A stretch of 64,000 nt of DNA from Paratinospora sagittata (GCA_035771175.1 CM069590.1:58473683-58537682), one strand, 5' to 3'. Counted from the stretch's first letter, positions 1 through 12,131 are shown. Program-made: numbers and translations. Notes: generated by a model from the sequence alone, not told the origin.

Positions 1-74
1 ATATATTGGAGAATATGTTATATTTGTATGTCAGTTGTATGGTTTCCTCAGTGAAATAGGTTCTATGTTTCATT

Positions 75-1077
75 ATGTCAGGGAATGGAACAGATGACAA
101 CAGTAACAATGGAAATTTTCTGACGAAGGTGGTGTCATATTTACCGTCATTTGTGACGAGATGCTTCGGCCAAGCCCCAAATATGAATCACCCAAATCTG
201 GAGGCCGTGGTAAGGAAGCTGTACCACTTTTCTTTTTCTTTTCTTAATCAATCTTGCCAGCTACCTCTTTCCAATTTGTTCATAAAAATAGAAAATTATA
301 TTTTGGTATATATAGGATGGGCATGATATTGAAGGGGCACAAGGTACTGGGGGAAACCAATCCGAGTTTATTGAATTTTCCCGTAATACTCATGGAAATA
401 TGTCCAGTGGAATACAACTTCAGGAGATTATCACAGAAAATCGTACAACAGTAAGACATCAGGTTATTAGTATATATAATGGATGCGGTAATTATATTAT
501 ATAGAATATTTCGTTATATATACATATAATTGGATGCCTTTTTAACATTTTCCTCATAATTAATAGCCTTTCAATATGATTTCATTCTCTTTCTAAGCAT
601 GTGTTAATTAATTAGAAGTAGGCTGACTTATTAACTGGTATTGGAATAATTGGATGTATGCAGGAGGTAAATGGTACTACAGGCGCTGGAAACTCAATTA
701 TCAATGGATCAGCAAATGAAAATACCTTGCTCATGTTACAAAAGATGGGGATTAAGGTTGTAAAATACTTGGTTATGCCAACTTCAATGGTTGTCGCTCC
801 AAATGCTATGGGTACAGCCGTCAATCTCTTTCAAGTGTTTACGACCAAGAAAAGTGCTGCTGCGTCCGCCAAAACATTTTTGCTGAAACCCTTGTTTGGT
901 TCAGCAATAGTAAATGTTTTTCTTGGTGTAATTCTGTTCATGCTATCTACTAGCAAGGGCAACTTCCTAGGAAAGGTGTTTATCCTCAGGATGACCATCC
1001 TACTTACTACTGCTTCAGCCATTGCGGAGATAGGCTTGTTGTTTGCAGTAGGCTGGGAGTTTGTGTCATTGGTGTAA
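75..1077 (+). CDS. Unrecognised small membrane protein, 3 exons, 5' end uncertain
   Basis: I do not recognise this protein. Three phase-0 exons join cleanly: 75-209 (donor GTAAGG), 316-450 (acceptor TATAG, donor GTAAGA) and 664-1077 (acceptor ATGCAG, stop TAA), giving 227 residues. The N-terminal half is polar and rich in Asn, Gly and Ser. The C-terminal part has two hydrophobic stretches, about residues 168-185 and 200-222, separated by a short basic linker, so a membrane-anchored protein with a long hydrophilic N-terminus is likely. The ATG at 75 overlaps a TGTCAG that could be an acceptor (exon from 82), so the true start may lie in an upstream exon outside the window. No partner or pathway can be inferred from the neighbours. 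The exon chain is well supported, the function unknown. Confidence 0.6.
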
Positions 1078-2427
1078 GTATATAAGGCTGTTGGTTGCTT
1101 AGCCATGAAACAATATAATCAAAATTGCGGGTATGCACCTAATAATTCGTGCTGCTGATTAGGCGCTAACACGAAAAGGTTATATATGGCTAAGTGGATA
1201 TTAATGTCCTTGTCTGGTGGGCATTAATTAAGGCCTAATTTTCATTAAGACTTAAAAGTATAATACTGTATGTCTTGTGTTGTTTGTGTGATATTGGCCC
1301 CTCTTTAAGTTTTTTGTGTCTTTATGGTTTGTATGCGTCCTTGTATTTAGGCGATATATGTAATGATGTGATCAAAGAAACAAAAACCTTGTTTTAAGCA
1401 TCTCATGGATGAGTACTATTGTTAATTTGCAGATCTTTTGTTCAGCTCCTTTAGATATATACTTAAGAACCTACAAGTTTGACACTGCCCTGAAGATCAA
1501 ACTGAATCAATATATAAAATGGCATTTAAAGTGTACATCCATATTAATTGTAAATCACTTTGACATATCTTTGAATTTTTTAACTAATTATATATAATTC
1601 GAGGCAATGCAACTAATCATTACAGATAGTTCCCAAATTTTCTTTAAAGAAAAATGTTAAAAGTAATATTTTTAATAATACATTATTAGATTGTAATGAA
1701 TCATATAATTAAGTAAGATCCAAGACAAGTGTGTTACTATCAATGTCAGGTAAAAATCAATGCCGCAACACTCTTTTTTAAAATTAATCATAGAAAATTA
1801 TAATATCAATGTTTTCAATAAACATGTTAGATTTCCTTCTAACCAACTAAGTCTTTGGGAGTTTTGCCCGTAAATACTGCCAATCTCACATTTCAAGGCC
1901 TTGGACTAAATCCTGGCCCAGTAGAGGATGGACCAGAGCCTAGATTTTATAGTATCGGGCCTGCTTGCAAGATGGGCCGATTTCCATCCTTTACTATTCT
2001 TGCCAGATCGTAAATGGACGGATCTGCAATAGATGGGCTGAAACCATGTATCCAACCCAAATTAGGAGACTACTTACAATCTTACATGATATGAGCTTAA
2101 CTAATGTTCAGCATAACCATGTTATGTAGAATTACTTTTCTTTTATTTTTTATTTTGGATTAATGTGGCAGAATATATTCCAATTTTATTTTTTTCTTTT
2201 ATTGTTCGAGAAACAAAAATAATACAGCAAATTTGGTGCCACTAAAGAGCCCTTCTTTTGTGTGTACCAGCCCAAAAGCAGAGAGAATCCATGCTCTAGC
2301 ATTTGTGCCAAAGCAAACACTACCACCACTATCCAGTCAATATATATATTCACTAAGCCATCAAAGAAGAGATCATCAGCTTGACCAAGTCTCATTAATT
2401 TACTTACATTCTTCGCACAACACAAAC
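1078..2427. other. Intergenic, AT-rich
   Basis: I see no coding region here. The first few hundred bases are probably the 3' UTR of the preceding gene (T-rich, with AATAAT-like signals). The last 90 bases hold a TATATATAT stretch at about 2340-2348, 80 bases before the next ATG, which could be its TATA region. Confidence 0.5.
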
Positions 2428-2844
2428 ATGGGGTGGTTCTTCAACAGAGACAAGAGAGGCCCGGAATGGAAACATGGTTGGACAAACCACACACTATCTT
2501 CCATAGCTCTCCCGCCGCTTCCCTTGCTCGCCATCTTCGCTATTGTTATACTCTTCCTTTCGCTCTCCAAGTACTTGGATTACAGGGCAGAGATGCAACA
2601 TACACTCATTAATTTCCATCTTCTTTTGTTGTTGCTGCCGGTTATTTTGATCTTCCTCGTGCGCTCCTTGTCTGTGAACGGGAGGTTCGCGGTTCGGTTG
2701 CCACGAGTCGAACATGGTTCGATTCATCGAGCCGGGAATTCGCCTTGGGGCGTTGCCGTGTTGGTGGTGGTGCTTCTGGTGATGATCTCTTACCAGTCTT
2801 CTTTTCATTCACAGTGGTTTCGACCTCTCTGGAGGTCATACTGA
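2428..2844 (+). CDS. Small three-TM plant membrane protein (paralogue A)
   Basis: This is a single-exon gene of 138 residues. The frame is open upstream to 2233, but the first in-frame ATG in good context (ACAAACATGGGG) is at 2428. Hydrophobic segments at about 27-47, 63-80 and 108-122 suggest three membrane spans; a basic, Trp-rich N-terminus precedes them. The C-terminal span carries SPWGVA (105-110) followed by LLVMISYQS (116-124). The gene at 5502-5900 on the other strand has SPWLVA and LLVMVSYQS at exactly the same residue numbers, so the two are paralogues facing each other. I know small plant transmembrane proteins of this general type, but no biochemical function I can assign. Confidence 0.75.
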   Translation: MGWFFNRDKRGPEWKHGWTNHTLSSIALPPLPLLAIFAIVILFLSLSKYLDYRAEMQHTLINFHLLLLLLPVILIFLVRSLSVNGRFAVRLPRVEHGSIHRAGNSPWGVAVLVVVLLVMISYQSSFHSQWFRPLWRSY

Positions 2845-3670
2845 TTAATCTAATTATTAACCTGCTGATCTTGTGTAGATTTTTGAAAAATTACTGGTAA
2901 TTAATTAGCTAGACTTGTTGATCTTTATATATATTTTTTTTCTCTATATAATTAATGGGAAAATCATAATAATATGGGTGGTGGGTGGGTGAGTAAAAAG
3001 AGGTTGTAACTTGTAACAACAGAAATTTTTTTTTTTTTCTGCGTTTTGGGAAAGTTTTGGGTTTCAATTAGGGATTGTCTTTTTGTATTTGACCCTACCC
3101 TGTTCCATACGCTCCAGCAAAGTGAGACATTTAACCCCAATCGACAAGCATACATCAATCTTTGCTCAAATGGTTACGTTTCTTAAGACATTTGTGTCCG
3201 CTACCTTGAAGGATAGCTTTAGTTTCTTAAGGCTTTTTTTCTTTTTACATGTTTTTTGTCAAAGGTTTTTTTTTTCTGAAAGTTCTTGTCATACTGAATC
3301 GAGTCTTCTTCATCTTCTTAATCCTATATAATTTATAAATTATTGCTCCATCTTATATATATAAATATATTTAAACACTTCTATTTATTATGTCTTCATG
3401 AACATATAAAAATAATCTAGTAATTATAGTAATGCAATAATATTATGAGAAAAACTATTATTTATTTAACAAAGGTGAGCCCTAAAGCAATGGTGGAGGG
3501 TTTTATATTATACCAAACAAATCGAAGTGTTAGATTCTAAAAGTAATTCTCTAATATAAAAAAGTAAAGTTGTATATAAAGGGTTTAATTGGTACAACTT
3601 CTGCGTTTGAGTCAAAAATATTTTTTTTTCAAAATACGAGTTGCCAACGTAGAAGTAGGCAAAAGCTTAT

Positions 3671-3869
3671 TTCAACAAAGAAAAACGTTAGGGAGACTTA
3701 AATTTTGATAAATTTTTTAATACTATATTACGTGATAGTATATGGTGTAATTATTTTAAACCATTTTAAAAAAAAAAAATTTATATTTTATGCAAATAAC
3801 ATCACGTAAACATAAGTTAAAAATTGTATTAGAAAATAAAAAGTTGGTCTACAATTACTCTTCAACAAA
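3671..3869. mobile_element. Mutator-type MITE, copy 1, with 9-bp target duplication
   Basis: The 181-bp element 3680-3860 is flanked by TTCAACAAA at 3671-3679 and 3861-3869, a perfect 9-bp duplication typical of the Mutator superfamily. Its ends are degenerate inverted repeats (GAAAAACGTTAGGGAGAC on the left; the reverse complement of the right end reads GAGTAATTGTAGACC). It aligns along its whole length with the element at 18817-18995, sharing ATTACGTG, an AACCATTTTAAAA stretch, GTAATAACATCAC-like sequence and a closing ATTACTC. No coding capacity. Confidence 0.75.
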
Positions 3870-3958
3870 AATGTGCAAAATTGTATTTTTTTTAACACAA
3901 GCAAATCTCTCAAATGCATAGTCTACTGTGTAAACGGTAAAGACATTGCCACACCGCA

Positions 3959-4003
3959 ACTCTTACCATGGTACCAAACTATTACTCTTACCATGGTACC
4001 AAA
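3959..4003. repeat. Short direct repeat containing a 10-bp palindrome
   Basis: ACTCTTACCATGGTACCAAA occurs at 3959-3978 and again at 3984-4003, separated by five bases. Each copy holds the perfect palindrome TACCATGGTA. It lies 100 bases beyond the MITE. Confidence 0.85.
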
Positions 4004-5501
4004 TTAGGCGATTCTCGAGTTGCGTAAATTGTCATGGCAGTAGTAACTTGTTAAAAAAAGTAAACAGGCAAAAGGATCAAAAGAATCCAATGAGTTTGAG
4101 AGTAGGTCACCAAAGCGAATGGTATGCCATGAATTGCATTAAATTTCATAGCATTATCCTTTCTTTAGATTAAACAATTTGTTCTTTTGAATCACACAAG
4201 CTTTCCTACACTACTGACCATAATCCACACAGCACGGTGCCACTCTTCCGTAGACTTTGTTCCTTGAAGAAGCGGTGGTGGATCAAAAGTTTCCAAGTTA
4301 GTTGAAACCATTTGAATTTTGAACTTTTTAGGTTAAAATGAACAATTGATTAAAAGTATATATTATCTCATTACTCGTCTGTTCAACTTGTCACTTGTCC
4401 CTTGTTTGGGCTAATGAAATTCCATATACTAATTTTTTTTTTTTGTTAAAACAGTGGTATCTTTGTTTACATTAAACTAGTATACTAAAACTTACACACA
4501 CACCCACCACACATCAATTCAGGATAAATCAAAAAATTAATATCACCAATTTAGGAATTAAACTTTACAGTACTATCGAAATATCAACATTGGAATACAT
4601 ATATAAATACACCCATTTCAATACAGTAAAATTTTATCCATATTGATTTTGAAGCCAATATATATTAAGCTCTTTACCAAATATAAGTCCATAAATATTC
4701 AAAATTAATATCTATATCCACCTTGTACATGCTTAGCATTCAAATGTATTAATTAAGAAGGATGTGAGACCCCCTTGACAGTCGGTCTAGGGTTCTTATT
4801 AATGGGTATTCATCATTAAAGCAGTTGAATTTCACCTTCTATACTAAATAGCAATATTCCTTTTAATTAAGATTTTCTCCGTTCTTGCTAAAAAAATCTA
4901 TCTTGTTGTCTTTGTATACCAATAGAAAACCTCGTCCTTAAATTAATTTCAAAAAAATCTAGAATATTCTCTGAATTACTATACAAACCCAAACCCAGAA
5001 AACCATCCTTCTGAATCAATTTTTCAAAGCAGCTGGATTTTCAAAACGAACAGATGGAAGATTCAATTGGATTGCTAGCAACACTCATCAGAAAAAAGAA
5101 AAATTAAATAAATAAATAAAACCCTCTATTTTTTCAAATTCTGATTTTGATCAGAAACCACTGATAGCTCCACTTCCCAGCTGGATGGTGTTCTCTAATT
5201 AATAGACCCAGCTGGTTCTTAGCTTCTTTTCACAGTTTGATTTGATCTGTTACTTAATTACCAATTCCCCATTAATCAACAAAAACTACTTAAATTAAGC
5301 AAATTAATCAAACAAACTACTTAAATTCATTACAACAAAAACCAAAAACTTTAGGAACTCTAAATCAAACCCACTACTCCAATACAACACACTGATTCAT
5401 GACTTAATTACTACATACACATATATTGATCTAAAAAAAAAAAACAGTATATACTTACAATCATAATTATAAGAATAATACATAGTTCTTCTAATGGTTC
5501 A

Positions 5502-5900
5502 TCAAGGAGACCAGAAATCCTGTATAGTGGATTGGTAAGACACCATAACAAGTAAAAACACGATCAACGCAGCGACCAACCAAGGAGAAGCACCTTCAGA
5601 CGGCAAAAAATAGGTTCTTCTTCGATGATCATAAGGAGATGTGTAGAACCAACGGTCGGTAATATCGAAGTAAGACAAGAAGTGAACAAGAATCAGTAAA
5701 ACTATTGGAATTACCTTTAGAATCCAACTGAAATTCTCCTCTGCGCTCTCCACCACTGATTCGTACGAGATGTACGAAGAGATTCCAAAGAAGATGAAGA
5801 TCACTGCTAGAATTAGCAGAATCGGGTATGGCAGAGGATTCAGAGAGAACACATCGAAGATTGATGAATCATGGCGTCTCCTTTCATAATAATTAGCCAT
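5502..5900 (-). CDS. Small three-TM plant membrane protein (paralogue B)
   Basis: This is a single-exon gene of 132 residues. The start is the ATG at 5900; the codon just upstream in frame is TTG. A short basic, Tyr/Arg-rich N-terminus is followed by hydrophobic spans at about 24-44, 58-77 and 108-122. The last span carries SPWLVA (105-110) and LLVMVSYQS (116-124), matching the gene at 2428-2844 residue for residue in position. The middle of the two proteins is much more diverged, so the duplication is old. The function is unknown; the conserved C-terminal span is the part most likely under selection. Several CACGTG/ACACGTG boxes lie within 1 kb upstream (about 6113, 6326, 6923). Confidence 0.75.
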   Translation of the reverse strand: MANYYERRRHDSSIFDVFSLNPLPYPILLILAVIFIFFGISSYISYESVVESAEENFSWILKVIPIVLLILVHFLSYFDITDRWFYTSPYDHRRRTYFLPSEGASPWLVAALIVFLLVMVSYQSTIQDFWSP

Positions 5901-7370
5901 CAAGAACCAATTAGAAAAACAAAAAAGATTTCAATTTGTTTGAGGAAAAAGAAAGAAAAAGAAAGCTTAATTCTTTGAAATTGGCGATGAATGCTAAGAT
6001 GGGTTGCCCGATTTGGTGTTTTAAAGAAAGAAACTGAACTGGTTTTTTTTAGGCCTTGCTGTTCCAAGGATCTTTGATTTCAGTTAAGGTTTGGTGCTTC
6101 TGCTTTGAATATACACGTGGAGGGACCATCTCGGTTGAGAATTCGGATGTTATTTAGTCTCGTAGCTTCTGGGATCTTAAATAACTCTCTCCTTTACAAG
6201 AAAGGCCCGTATAATGCGGAGAGCGATCATTGGTGGTGTCAAAATGAAATCTAATTGACGTTATTACGAGAAATTATATTAAACAAAAAAAAAAAAGGAA
6301 AATGCTAAAGGTGTCAATTACTAACACGTGTCGACGGATCCCAAAGTAGTACTATCTTAGAACGTTTGACTAACGAAAGGACCATGATTAGGAGACAGAT
6401 GGCAGTAGAAAAAGACCGGAGACAGGATAGCAGCCTACATTGGGGAGTATATAATCTACTCGGTCCCATTGCCATTGGCAGGATCTGGATCAAAAATTAA
6501 TAAAATTGTTAGATAATTTTTAAATCTCTTAGGCCGACTTGGTATTTATGGGTGTCAGATTAAAAAGATGAAAGCGACGAGAATAGAATGATACGTGTCA
6601 AAACAAGAGAGAGTCCTAATTTTTTTATCCAAAGACTTATTTTACCATTTCATATGGACGTGACGTCTCTATTATCCTATTAGTATTTCCAGGAGATTAT
6701 TAAAATTTTCTGTTTAAAAAATAATTAGATACATTAAAATTGATCCTCTTCTTAAGAAAAAAAATGATTATTATGTACAGCGTTAATTATTTGAAATAGA
6801 TATTAATAATGAGGGGAAATTAATAATAAGGGGAAGCACTAGGCAGAACACGAACGTGATGCTGACGAGTAGTGCGACATGAGTGCGAAGTGGCCACACG
6901 TACATGCCGCACACGATCGTGCCACGTGGATCACAAGCAAATCCCATCAAACGCATTTATTAGTAGAATTATTAGTTATTCATTCCTTTTTTCTATGGCT
7001 CAAAAGGAATTTTCAATTTAATTAGCTTTTGTCATTTAGTGGTGATATTCAGCGACGAAGCCCAATCAACAACTACTTTCAATGAGGTGGATGAAGATGA
7101 TTCATCATTGACTCATTGTGATATTTTTAAGGTAAGAGGTGTCGTGGCATGCAAATTTTGGAAGGAGTTTCTTAAGATGTTAACGCCCTGGTGTGCAGGA
7201 CCAAGAGGACAAATCGATTTCGTCACGATAGCCGACAGCTAATCCGCCGCGAAATCTCACGCGAAATTGGTTATGTGCGCGGAGGTTTTAATGGTGTAGT
7301 AGGTATATGTTAACGTCCATCCGTCCACATTGAACCCCATACTGCTTTATAAAAAATTGTGTGCTCCAAA
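5901..7370. other. Upstream region of the 5502-5900 gene; G-box-like sites
   Basis: No convincing gene is present. CACGTG-core sites occur at about 6113-6118, 6326-6331 and 6923-6928, with further ACGT cores between 6850 and 6930. These are candidate bZIP/bHLH sites for the minus-strand gene at 5900. The ORF at 7039-7242 lacks coding character. Confidence 0.35.
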
Positions 7371-7906
7371 TAGGGGTGTTCATCCTACCACACCATACTA
7401 ATTAACTTAATCAATTCGAACCTTATATACTAGGTTTGGTTGAACTCTTATATAAAATTAGATTACATTGGGTTAAAAATTAGTAATCTGATTAAATTTG
7501 GTTGATCAAGATTTTATAAATCAATCGAACAAATCCGAACTCGTCAAAAATATAAAATATTTCTTTAATTAGCATTTTTATTAGTCACTTATTGTTGTTA
7601 AATCAAATAAAATATTTTTACTAAAATAACATGAATGAAAATATTATTTAAAATTATATTTATATTTAACTTAAAAATTTTATAGACATATTCATATTTA
7701 ACTTAAAAATTAGTTAAAAAAAGAGAATTTAGAATTAATATATTGAAATAGACCAATTCGATCAACCCAACCCAAAGTTGTTGGGTTGAGTTGGGTTTAG
7801 GGGTTCTATTGAGTTAGATTGGTTTAAAATTTTTACAACCCTACTTGATTGAGTTAAATCGATATTTGACCTCAACCCGACCCAACTTAAAACGCGAACA
7901 CCCTTA
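7371..7906. mobile_element. Non-autonomous hAT-like element, TAGGGGTGTTC family
   Basis: This 536-bp block starts TAGGGGTGTTCATCC and ends GCGAACACCCTTA, whose reverse complement is TAAGGGTGTTCGC, so the termini form about 11-bp inverted repeats. The interior near the right end has repeated AACCCAACC / GGTTGGGTT motifs, as in the elements at 16445-16993 and 56293-57082. Flanking octamers (GCTCCAAA and CCCATAAA) match at only some positions, so the target duplication has decayed. No coding capacity. Confidence 0.6.
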
Positions 7907-8033
7907 CCCATAAAGCCTTTTACTACTTTATTTTTTTCTCCAAAGGGCCTTAATGTTACTATTTGCCATATGACCAAACTATAATTTTAACCTAACAATT
8001 ATATTAAATACATAAAACTACAAATGCCAAATG

Positions 8034-8285
8034 TTGACATGGTGCATTTTTTATTTTTTGTACCAAGAGTATCTCGTTTTTTTCTTTTTCTTTTTTTCTT
8101 TTTTTTTAACTAAGGGTGTCTAGGTATCTGGTCCCAACTAATTTCTTGGGTCATTGGTTTATCGAGCGAGAAACGTCCTCAGTAGCCAATGCTAGTAGAG
8201 AGTCGAACTTGTGGTTTTATTTGCTAAGACGAATGCGCCGAGCCACTCAACCAACCAAACGATAGTTGTTGAGATGGTGCAATTT
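8034..8285 (-). mobile_element. tRNA-derived SINE with target duplication
   Basis: Read on the minus strand, the body starts near 8268 and contains a perfect Pol III box A (TGGTTGAGTGG, about 8239-8249) and a box B-like GTTCGACTC (about 8199-8207). It ends in an A-rich tail, seen as T-runs at 8069-8108 on the plus strand. The flanks are near-identical: TTGACATGGTGCATTTT at 8034-8050 and TTGAGATGGTGCAATTT at 8269-8285, consistent with a target-site duplication. This is the structure of a plant SINE. Confidence 0.75.
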
Positions 8286-9027
8286 CAGTTCAATTAGCTT
8301 GGTTTGAGAATTTTGGGTTTGTAGCTTTTGGGCTTAGGCCCTTACTTATATATGGGCTTAGTCTCATTTGTATTTGGCGGCTTGTGTCTGTAACCCTTGT
8401 CCCACCTTCTTCTACACGCCTTAGGTCCATGTCTTCATTTCTGTGTTGAGGTCCCAACTCCTCCACAATCCACATATGTTTGTAATTGGTCTGAGTGTCA
8501 CTACAATACTACATGCTCCACGATCCGTAATTCCTTGTATAAAAATGCTGTTAGGACCAAAAATTATAGGATTCGACTATTTTCACCCACCTATTTCTAT
8601 CTCTTCACCCACCTCATCTAAACAGACAAAAAAGGACATCAACCTTCCACCTCTTTCTTCACCCAACCATCAACCATTCAACTCCTACCCTAAACCCTAA
8701 AATAATTCAACTCTCCAACAAATTTCAATCTTCGATCTTGTGATATTAGTGTATTTTTTAAATCACAAGCACCTCTTCAACTATTCGCAAATGGTTTCTT
8801 TCAATTTGAAGTGTTCGCAAGTCATTCAGGAAGTCTTCAAAGTGTTGGAAGTGTGCACCATTAAGCAAGTCATTCGACCTACAATAGAAAAAGATTCAAG
8901 TCGTTCTTCCCCCTTCGGTGCTTGTATTTGGTATCAACACTATTTTTATATAAAAACAAACCTAAAATCGAAGTGGAAAGGGGGGAGAAAATGAGTTTCG
9001 AATACCATAAAATTACCCCCGAAATCG
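8286..9027. other. Non-coding, probably repeat-derived
   Basis: No credible gene is seen. Overlapping short ORFs at 8397-8994 are in unrelated frames and show no domain. The right part leads into the dyad cluster at 9028-9275. Confidence 0.35.
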
Positions 9028-9275
9028 TTTTGTCTGACCTATCGTAGACGGACAAAAAGTGGAGTATCCGACCATAATAGATCGGACACACAAGAAAATG
9101 TTCGTCCACAATTGGTTAGACATAACAAAATAAATCAGTGCAAATGTTTTGTCCGACCTTTCAAAATCGAACAATACATATCCTGTCCGACTCTGACAGG
9201 TCGGGCAAAACGCTTTTGTCCGACCCTGTTTAGTCAAACAGAAAGCTTCTGTCTGACTTATTCTGGTTGGACATA
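9028..9275. repeat. Cluster of seven imperfect GTCCGACC dyads
   Basis: Seven units of about 26-31 bp, each close to TTTTGTCCGACC...GGTCGGACAAAA, lie at about 9028-9058, 9065-9090, 9099-9126, 9147-9174, 9183-9210, 9213-9243 and 9248-9275. Each is an imperfect palindrome and they repeat head to tail. Arrays of this kind resemble the subterminal repeats of class II elements such as CACTA transposons, but I found no matching termini, so that identity is inference. Confidence 0.6.
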
Positions 9276-12098
9276 GCATTTTTGGTAATTTTTTTAAGGT
9301 TTTTTTTTCTTGTTTTATTTTTTATGTAATACTAATATTGAGTTGTGATTCATCAGGATGACGAGGGATTTAATGAATCTAAAATTGTTGACAATGAGTT
9401 AGTGTTAGTTCGGGACTACACTAATGAATTCACAACCGATATTGTGTTTAACAAAGGATGAGATGAAAATGCTTGTGGATATGTGCAGGAGTAAAGCACG
9501 GCCCAGAGATATTGTAACACCCCGTAGTTTTAAATACATTGAATTACGTGTATATCGAGATATATAATATACATATAATACGTAGGGATATGTGTATACA
9601 AGTATATGTGGTTGTATTTCTATAACTTCCAATTAGATTATCATGATCAAAACAATATGTGTTAAGTAGATACATACATATATATATACAACTTAAAAAA
9701 TATATCTCTCTCATTTTAGTCTCTCTCCAACGTGCTGGTGAGAGAAGAAGGAAAAAAAAAACAAAAAAGAAAGGAAGAGAGGAAAAATGGGAGAAACACT
9801 AGATTTGCGTTAAATCAGGACTCGCGATAAATAATTTTCATTCTATTTCTTCCTGAAACTGGAAGAAATAGATATCTAAGCCAAATGGAATGATTTTCTC
9901 AGAGTAATTTTTGCTATGAGAGCTATTTTATGGTGTTTTCGACGACCCGACTTGAATAAAAATTTGTTCGAAAGATTGAAAAACACTTCATAAACTGTCG
10001 AAGCTTCGAATATGTGGTTAGATTTCATCTATTTGTTGATTAAAATTTTTTATAGTTGTTGGAAGTTAGATTTGATATTAGAAACCTTTTGAATCATATT
10101 AAAACCAGATGAAACTCCGATTTGAGACTGTAGAAAGATAAATCTATCAATTTCGGACATTTGGATGTTAAGATCATGATTTTTGAATAAGATTTAATAT
10201 TTTTAATAACTAAATATATGATTTTTGTGAGTAAAATTGACTTTGAATACCTCCGCGAACATGTAAAACCTCAGTGACATACCTGTTGAAGGTAGTAGAA
10301 TGATAATATGACTGATTTTACACGTGTCGATGTAGACAAAATAATTTTAAGAATGTTCTATATTTTTAATAAAATTAATATATATTTCCAGTAAAAAAAT
10401 AAAATTAAAAACTAATGAAAATATGATTTGAAAATATATTTTCACTGTTTTTTCTTATGAAAATATCTAAATTGATCATAGAAACAATATAGTAGCATCT
10501 TCAACTGCTTATGAATCATAAATTGAGTTGTAATTTAAATTCATTGAATATGTATAATATTTTTTAGGTTGCTAAAGTAAGAATTAGTGGTAAATGAGCA
10601 AGACTTGAATAAAATGAAATGTATTTGAGTAAATAATACAAGTAAATATAGTTAAGTAGAATAAATTCGAATTATACATGAATTACAAATGTTTATTGGT
10701 GTTTTCGTGAGATTGAATGGTGTTTAGTAGTTTCTAATGATTAAGTGTGGCTTGAATTTCATATTTGCATAAGAATTGAAAATTGAATGTGTTGGTGAAT
10801 AATCTTGAAGGAATATTGATGCGGAAGAGGTTGATGGTGCAATGATTTTGGTGATAGTTATGGTGATCCGTTGTATTGAATATTACTGGGTCCATTGACG
10901 TAAAAATAACATTTAATCACTTTGGATAAATTTTCCAGATTTTAGTTCTTGTATGTCATTGTATTTTTATGAATTATGTAAATGTAAACATGTTATGTAT
11001 ATATCTACTGCTACATTGTGTTTTAATTTGCAATCATGAATGATTTTGACAGAGTATGCAAAACTTACGAAGTCAAGTTGAAATATGATATCATTTTGTT
11101 AGGAATTAGTCTCGAATGAATGTTATGTGTAACCTCATTGTCAATAAGATTGTCCTAACAAAAATTTTAAATCATTGAAATGATTGTAACTTAGGTAATG
11201 AAAGGTTATGATTACCTTGTAACAGCCAAACGAGAGGGTCATACCCGCTCTATTATCTAAAAAAAGGAAGATTATAGATTTCGATGAAAACTATGCATTA
11301 TTTTATTGAACGAGCATAACATCTATCTTGCTAGCATGTATGCTAGCTTTGTTGAATAATGCATGTGTGTGTAATACATATTTTTTGGGCATTTTTTTAA
11401 TGAAAAAGGATCAAAAATTAATATTTTAAAAGGAAAAAAATTGCTACTATTTTCATTTAAGTTAAAGAACGAATTAGAGAAGGAATAGAAAAAAAATTAA
11501 GGTTTCAAGAAGAAATCTTTACCATTTATACCCTAAATAGGTAGTTTTTTCTATTTCTTTCCATGAAATCATTATTAATGGTGAGAATAAACTTTTTAAT
11601 GGTGTAATTTTTTCCATATGGCACGATTTTGAATATTCCAAACCTAAGGTTGATTATATTTTACTATTTCGAGCTTATTTATTTATGGTAAAACCAACCT
11701 TCCTTCTTGACCATGAAATTGAACTGACTTTTAATAAGGTTGATTGGTATTATTAGGTTTAACGAAATACTAATCTGCTTGTTTTATTTAAATTAGATTT
11801 GGTAATCAAACCCATCCAAATCAAACTGTGTCGACACCCGCTACCTACAGTAAACACAATGAAAGCTGCACTACTCCCCCTGAATTAACATATATCTACT
11901 GGATAGTTTGTATCGCAAATGAATCCCAAGGAAAGGGTGCAGAAAAATTGATTAATTTTAACGTACCATTTGTATCCATTATGAATTTGATAAATTTAAC
12001 ACAAGATAAAAAGATAAATTTTGTGTACTAGTACTCAAAGTCTCAAACCATATGAGAAAGACAAATAATTTATGAAGAGCTCACAAAATTTTGTTTCT

Positions 12099-12101
<3 letters not shown>
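9276..12101. other. Long gene-free, repeat-derived stretch
   Basis: There is no sustained ORF on either strand. At 9521 a TGTAACACCCCG sequence begins, a form often seen at the start of plant LTRs, but I could not find a matching end, partner LTR or 5-bp duplication. The rest is AT-rich with no recognisable coding remains. Confidence 0.3.

Positions 12102-12131
<30 letters not shown>

Larger units (their letters stand above)
2845..5501. other. Intergenic between the convergent paralogues
   Basis: There is no gene in this stretch. It holds the 181-bp Mutator-type MITE at 3680-3860, two copies of a 20-bp sequence with a TACCATGGTA palindrome (3959-3978 and 3984-4003), and long AT-rich DNA. Short ORFs here have no coding character. 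Confidence 0.5.

Noticed and set aside
9357..9520. Possible FAR1/transposase-like fragment beside the dyad array
   Set aside because: The frame breaks after about 30 codons and no domain motif is recognisable.
9521..11290. Solo LTR starting TGTAACACCCC
   Set aside because: The start resembles LTRs, but no ending CA with a 5-bp duplication and no second copy could be found.
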